From Candidatus Parcubacteria bacterium (GTDB taxonomy: Bacteria; Patescibacteriota; Patescibacteriia; Patescibacteriales; UBA12075), in the NCBI GenBank assembly GCA_023142215.1, contig JAGLJW010000026.1, positions 1-24,890 on the forward strand: DNA of 24,890 nt, given 5' to 3'. The translations under genes were made by a program, and so were the position numbers. The notes below the pieces were generated by a model, which saw only the letters and a program-made list of their open reading frames with translations, was not told the origin of the DNA and did not search any database. Of the stretch, positions 24,793 to 24,890 are shown in pieces (the stretch's first letter is position 1; every line of letters begins with the position of its first letter).

Positions 24793-24821
24793 ATTATAAC
24801 ACAATTTTATTTTATTTTAAA
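24793..24821 (-). promoter_or_regulatory. Giant gene promoter P2 (extended -10)
   Basis: On the minus strand TGT precedes a perfect -10 TATAAT (24793-24798), forming an extended -10. A -35 TTTAAA (24816-24821) lies 17 nt upstream. Predicted leader is about 80 nt without a Shine-Dalgarno. Confidence 0.7.
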
Positions 24822-24826
24822 GATAT

Positions 24827-24856
24827 ATTATGACATTTTCTTGCAGTAAAAGTCAA
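24827..24856 (-). promoter_or_regulatory. Giant gene promoter P1
   Basis: On the minus strand -35 TTGACT (24851-24856), an 18-nt spacer and -10 CATAAT (24827-24832). It lies just upstream of P2, so the giant gene may have tandem promoters. The remaining bases to 24890 show nothing that can be assigned. Confidence 0.5.
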
Positions 24857-24890
24857 ATATTCAAATTTTAAGCAATATTTCTCTGTCATT

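Noticed and set aside
24815..24889. A 25-codon minus-strand frame starting MTEKYCLKF
   Set aside because: It is too short, overlaps the P1 and P2 promoter elements and touches the window edge; it cannot be told from chance.
1..24890. Recoding of UGA as glycine (as in Gracilibacteria/Absconditabacteria)
   Set aside because: Intact genes, including the 5943-codon frame, run without in-frame UGA, and the broken genes need frameshifts rather than stop read-through.
1..24890. Archaeal (DPANN) origin suggested by the TrmB-type remnant and giant surface protein
   Set aside because: Promoters fit bacterial -35/-10 elements, one gene has an AGGAGG plus a bacterial intrinsic terminator, and htpX is typical of bacteria; an archaeal source is less likely though not excluded.

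Overview
The window is AT-rich throughout, with compact operons, mostly TAA stops, few Shine-Dalgarno sites and one very large secreted beta-sandwich protein. That combination, together with a stand-alone PaaX/Cas2-like regulator and a TrmB-type remnant, suggests a member of the Candidate Phyla Radiation (Patescibacteria). This is inference from style and gene content; no rRNA or other phylogenetic marker is present. UGA does not appear to be read as sense in the intact genes.

Left part (1-4250). Two minus-strand ABC-2 family permeases (1-555, cut by the window edge, and 564-1358) form the end of an exporter operon whose ATPase is not in the window. Upstream lies an SGNH-hydrolase gene broken by two frameshifts (1435-2049) with its own promoter. 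Next comes the most unusual locus: a winged-helix plus Cas2-fold (PaaX-like) regulator gene (2401-2967) surrounded by three copies of a 34-bp palindrome (2291-2324, 3007-3040, 3220-3253). One copy fills the spacer of the gene's promoter. All six half-sites share an invariant outer octamer and an invariant TACGATCGTA core. No cas1, CRISPR array or other cas gene is present, so this looks like a self-regulated DNA-binding module. It is followed by a decayed TrmB-type HTH gene (about 3270-3680). An isolated 109-aa orphan gene (3770-4099) has a near-consensus promoter, a strong RBS and a strong intrinsic terminator.

Middle part (4254-6850). A plus-strand HELGH metallopeptidase-like protein is followed by two minus-strand genes in a probable operon: htpX (membrane M48 protease) and a PfkB-family fructokinase-like sugar kinase 15 nt downstream. 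The htpX promoter overlaps a perfect 11-bp inverted repeat and predicts a leaderless mRNA.

Right part (6872-24890). One gene of 17.8 kb encodes a 5943-residue exported protein. It has a signal peptide, an acidic Asn/Asp/Glu-rich linker, an N-terminal Ig-like region, repeated Cys-containing modules paired with fibronectin-III domains, two copies of a block of about 590 residues, a DUF2341-LamG cassette inserted inside one repeat module, a propeller-like region and a C-terminal beta domain. It probably acts at the cell surface in adhesion or host contact (inference). Two sigma-70-type promoters and an AT-only palindrome lie upstream of it.
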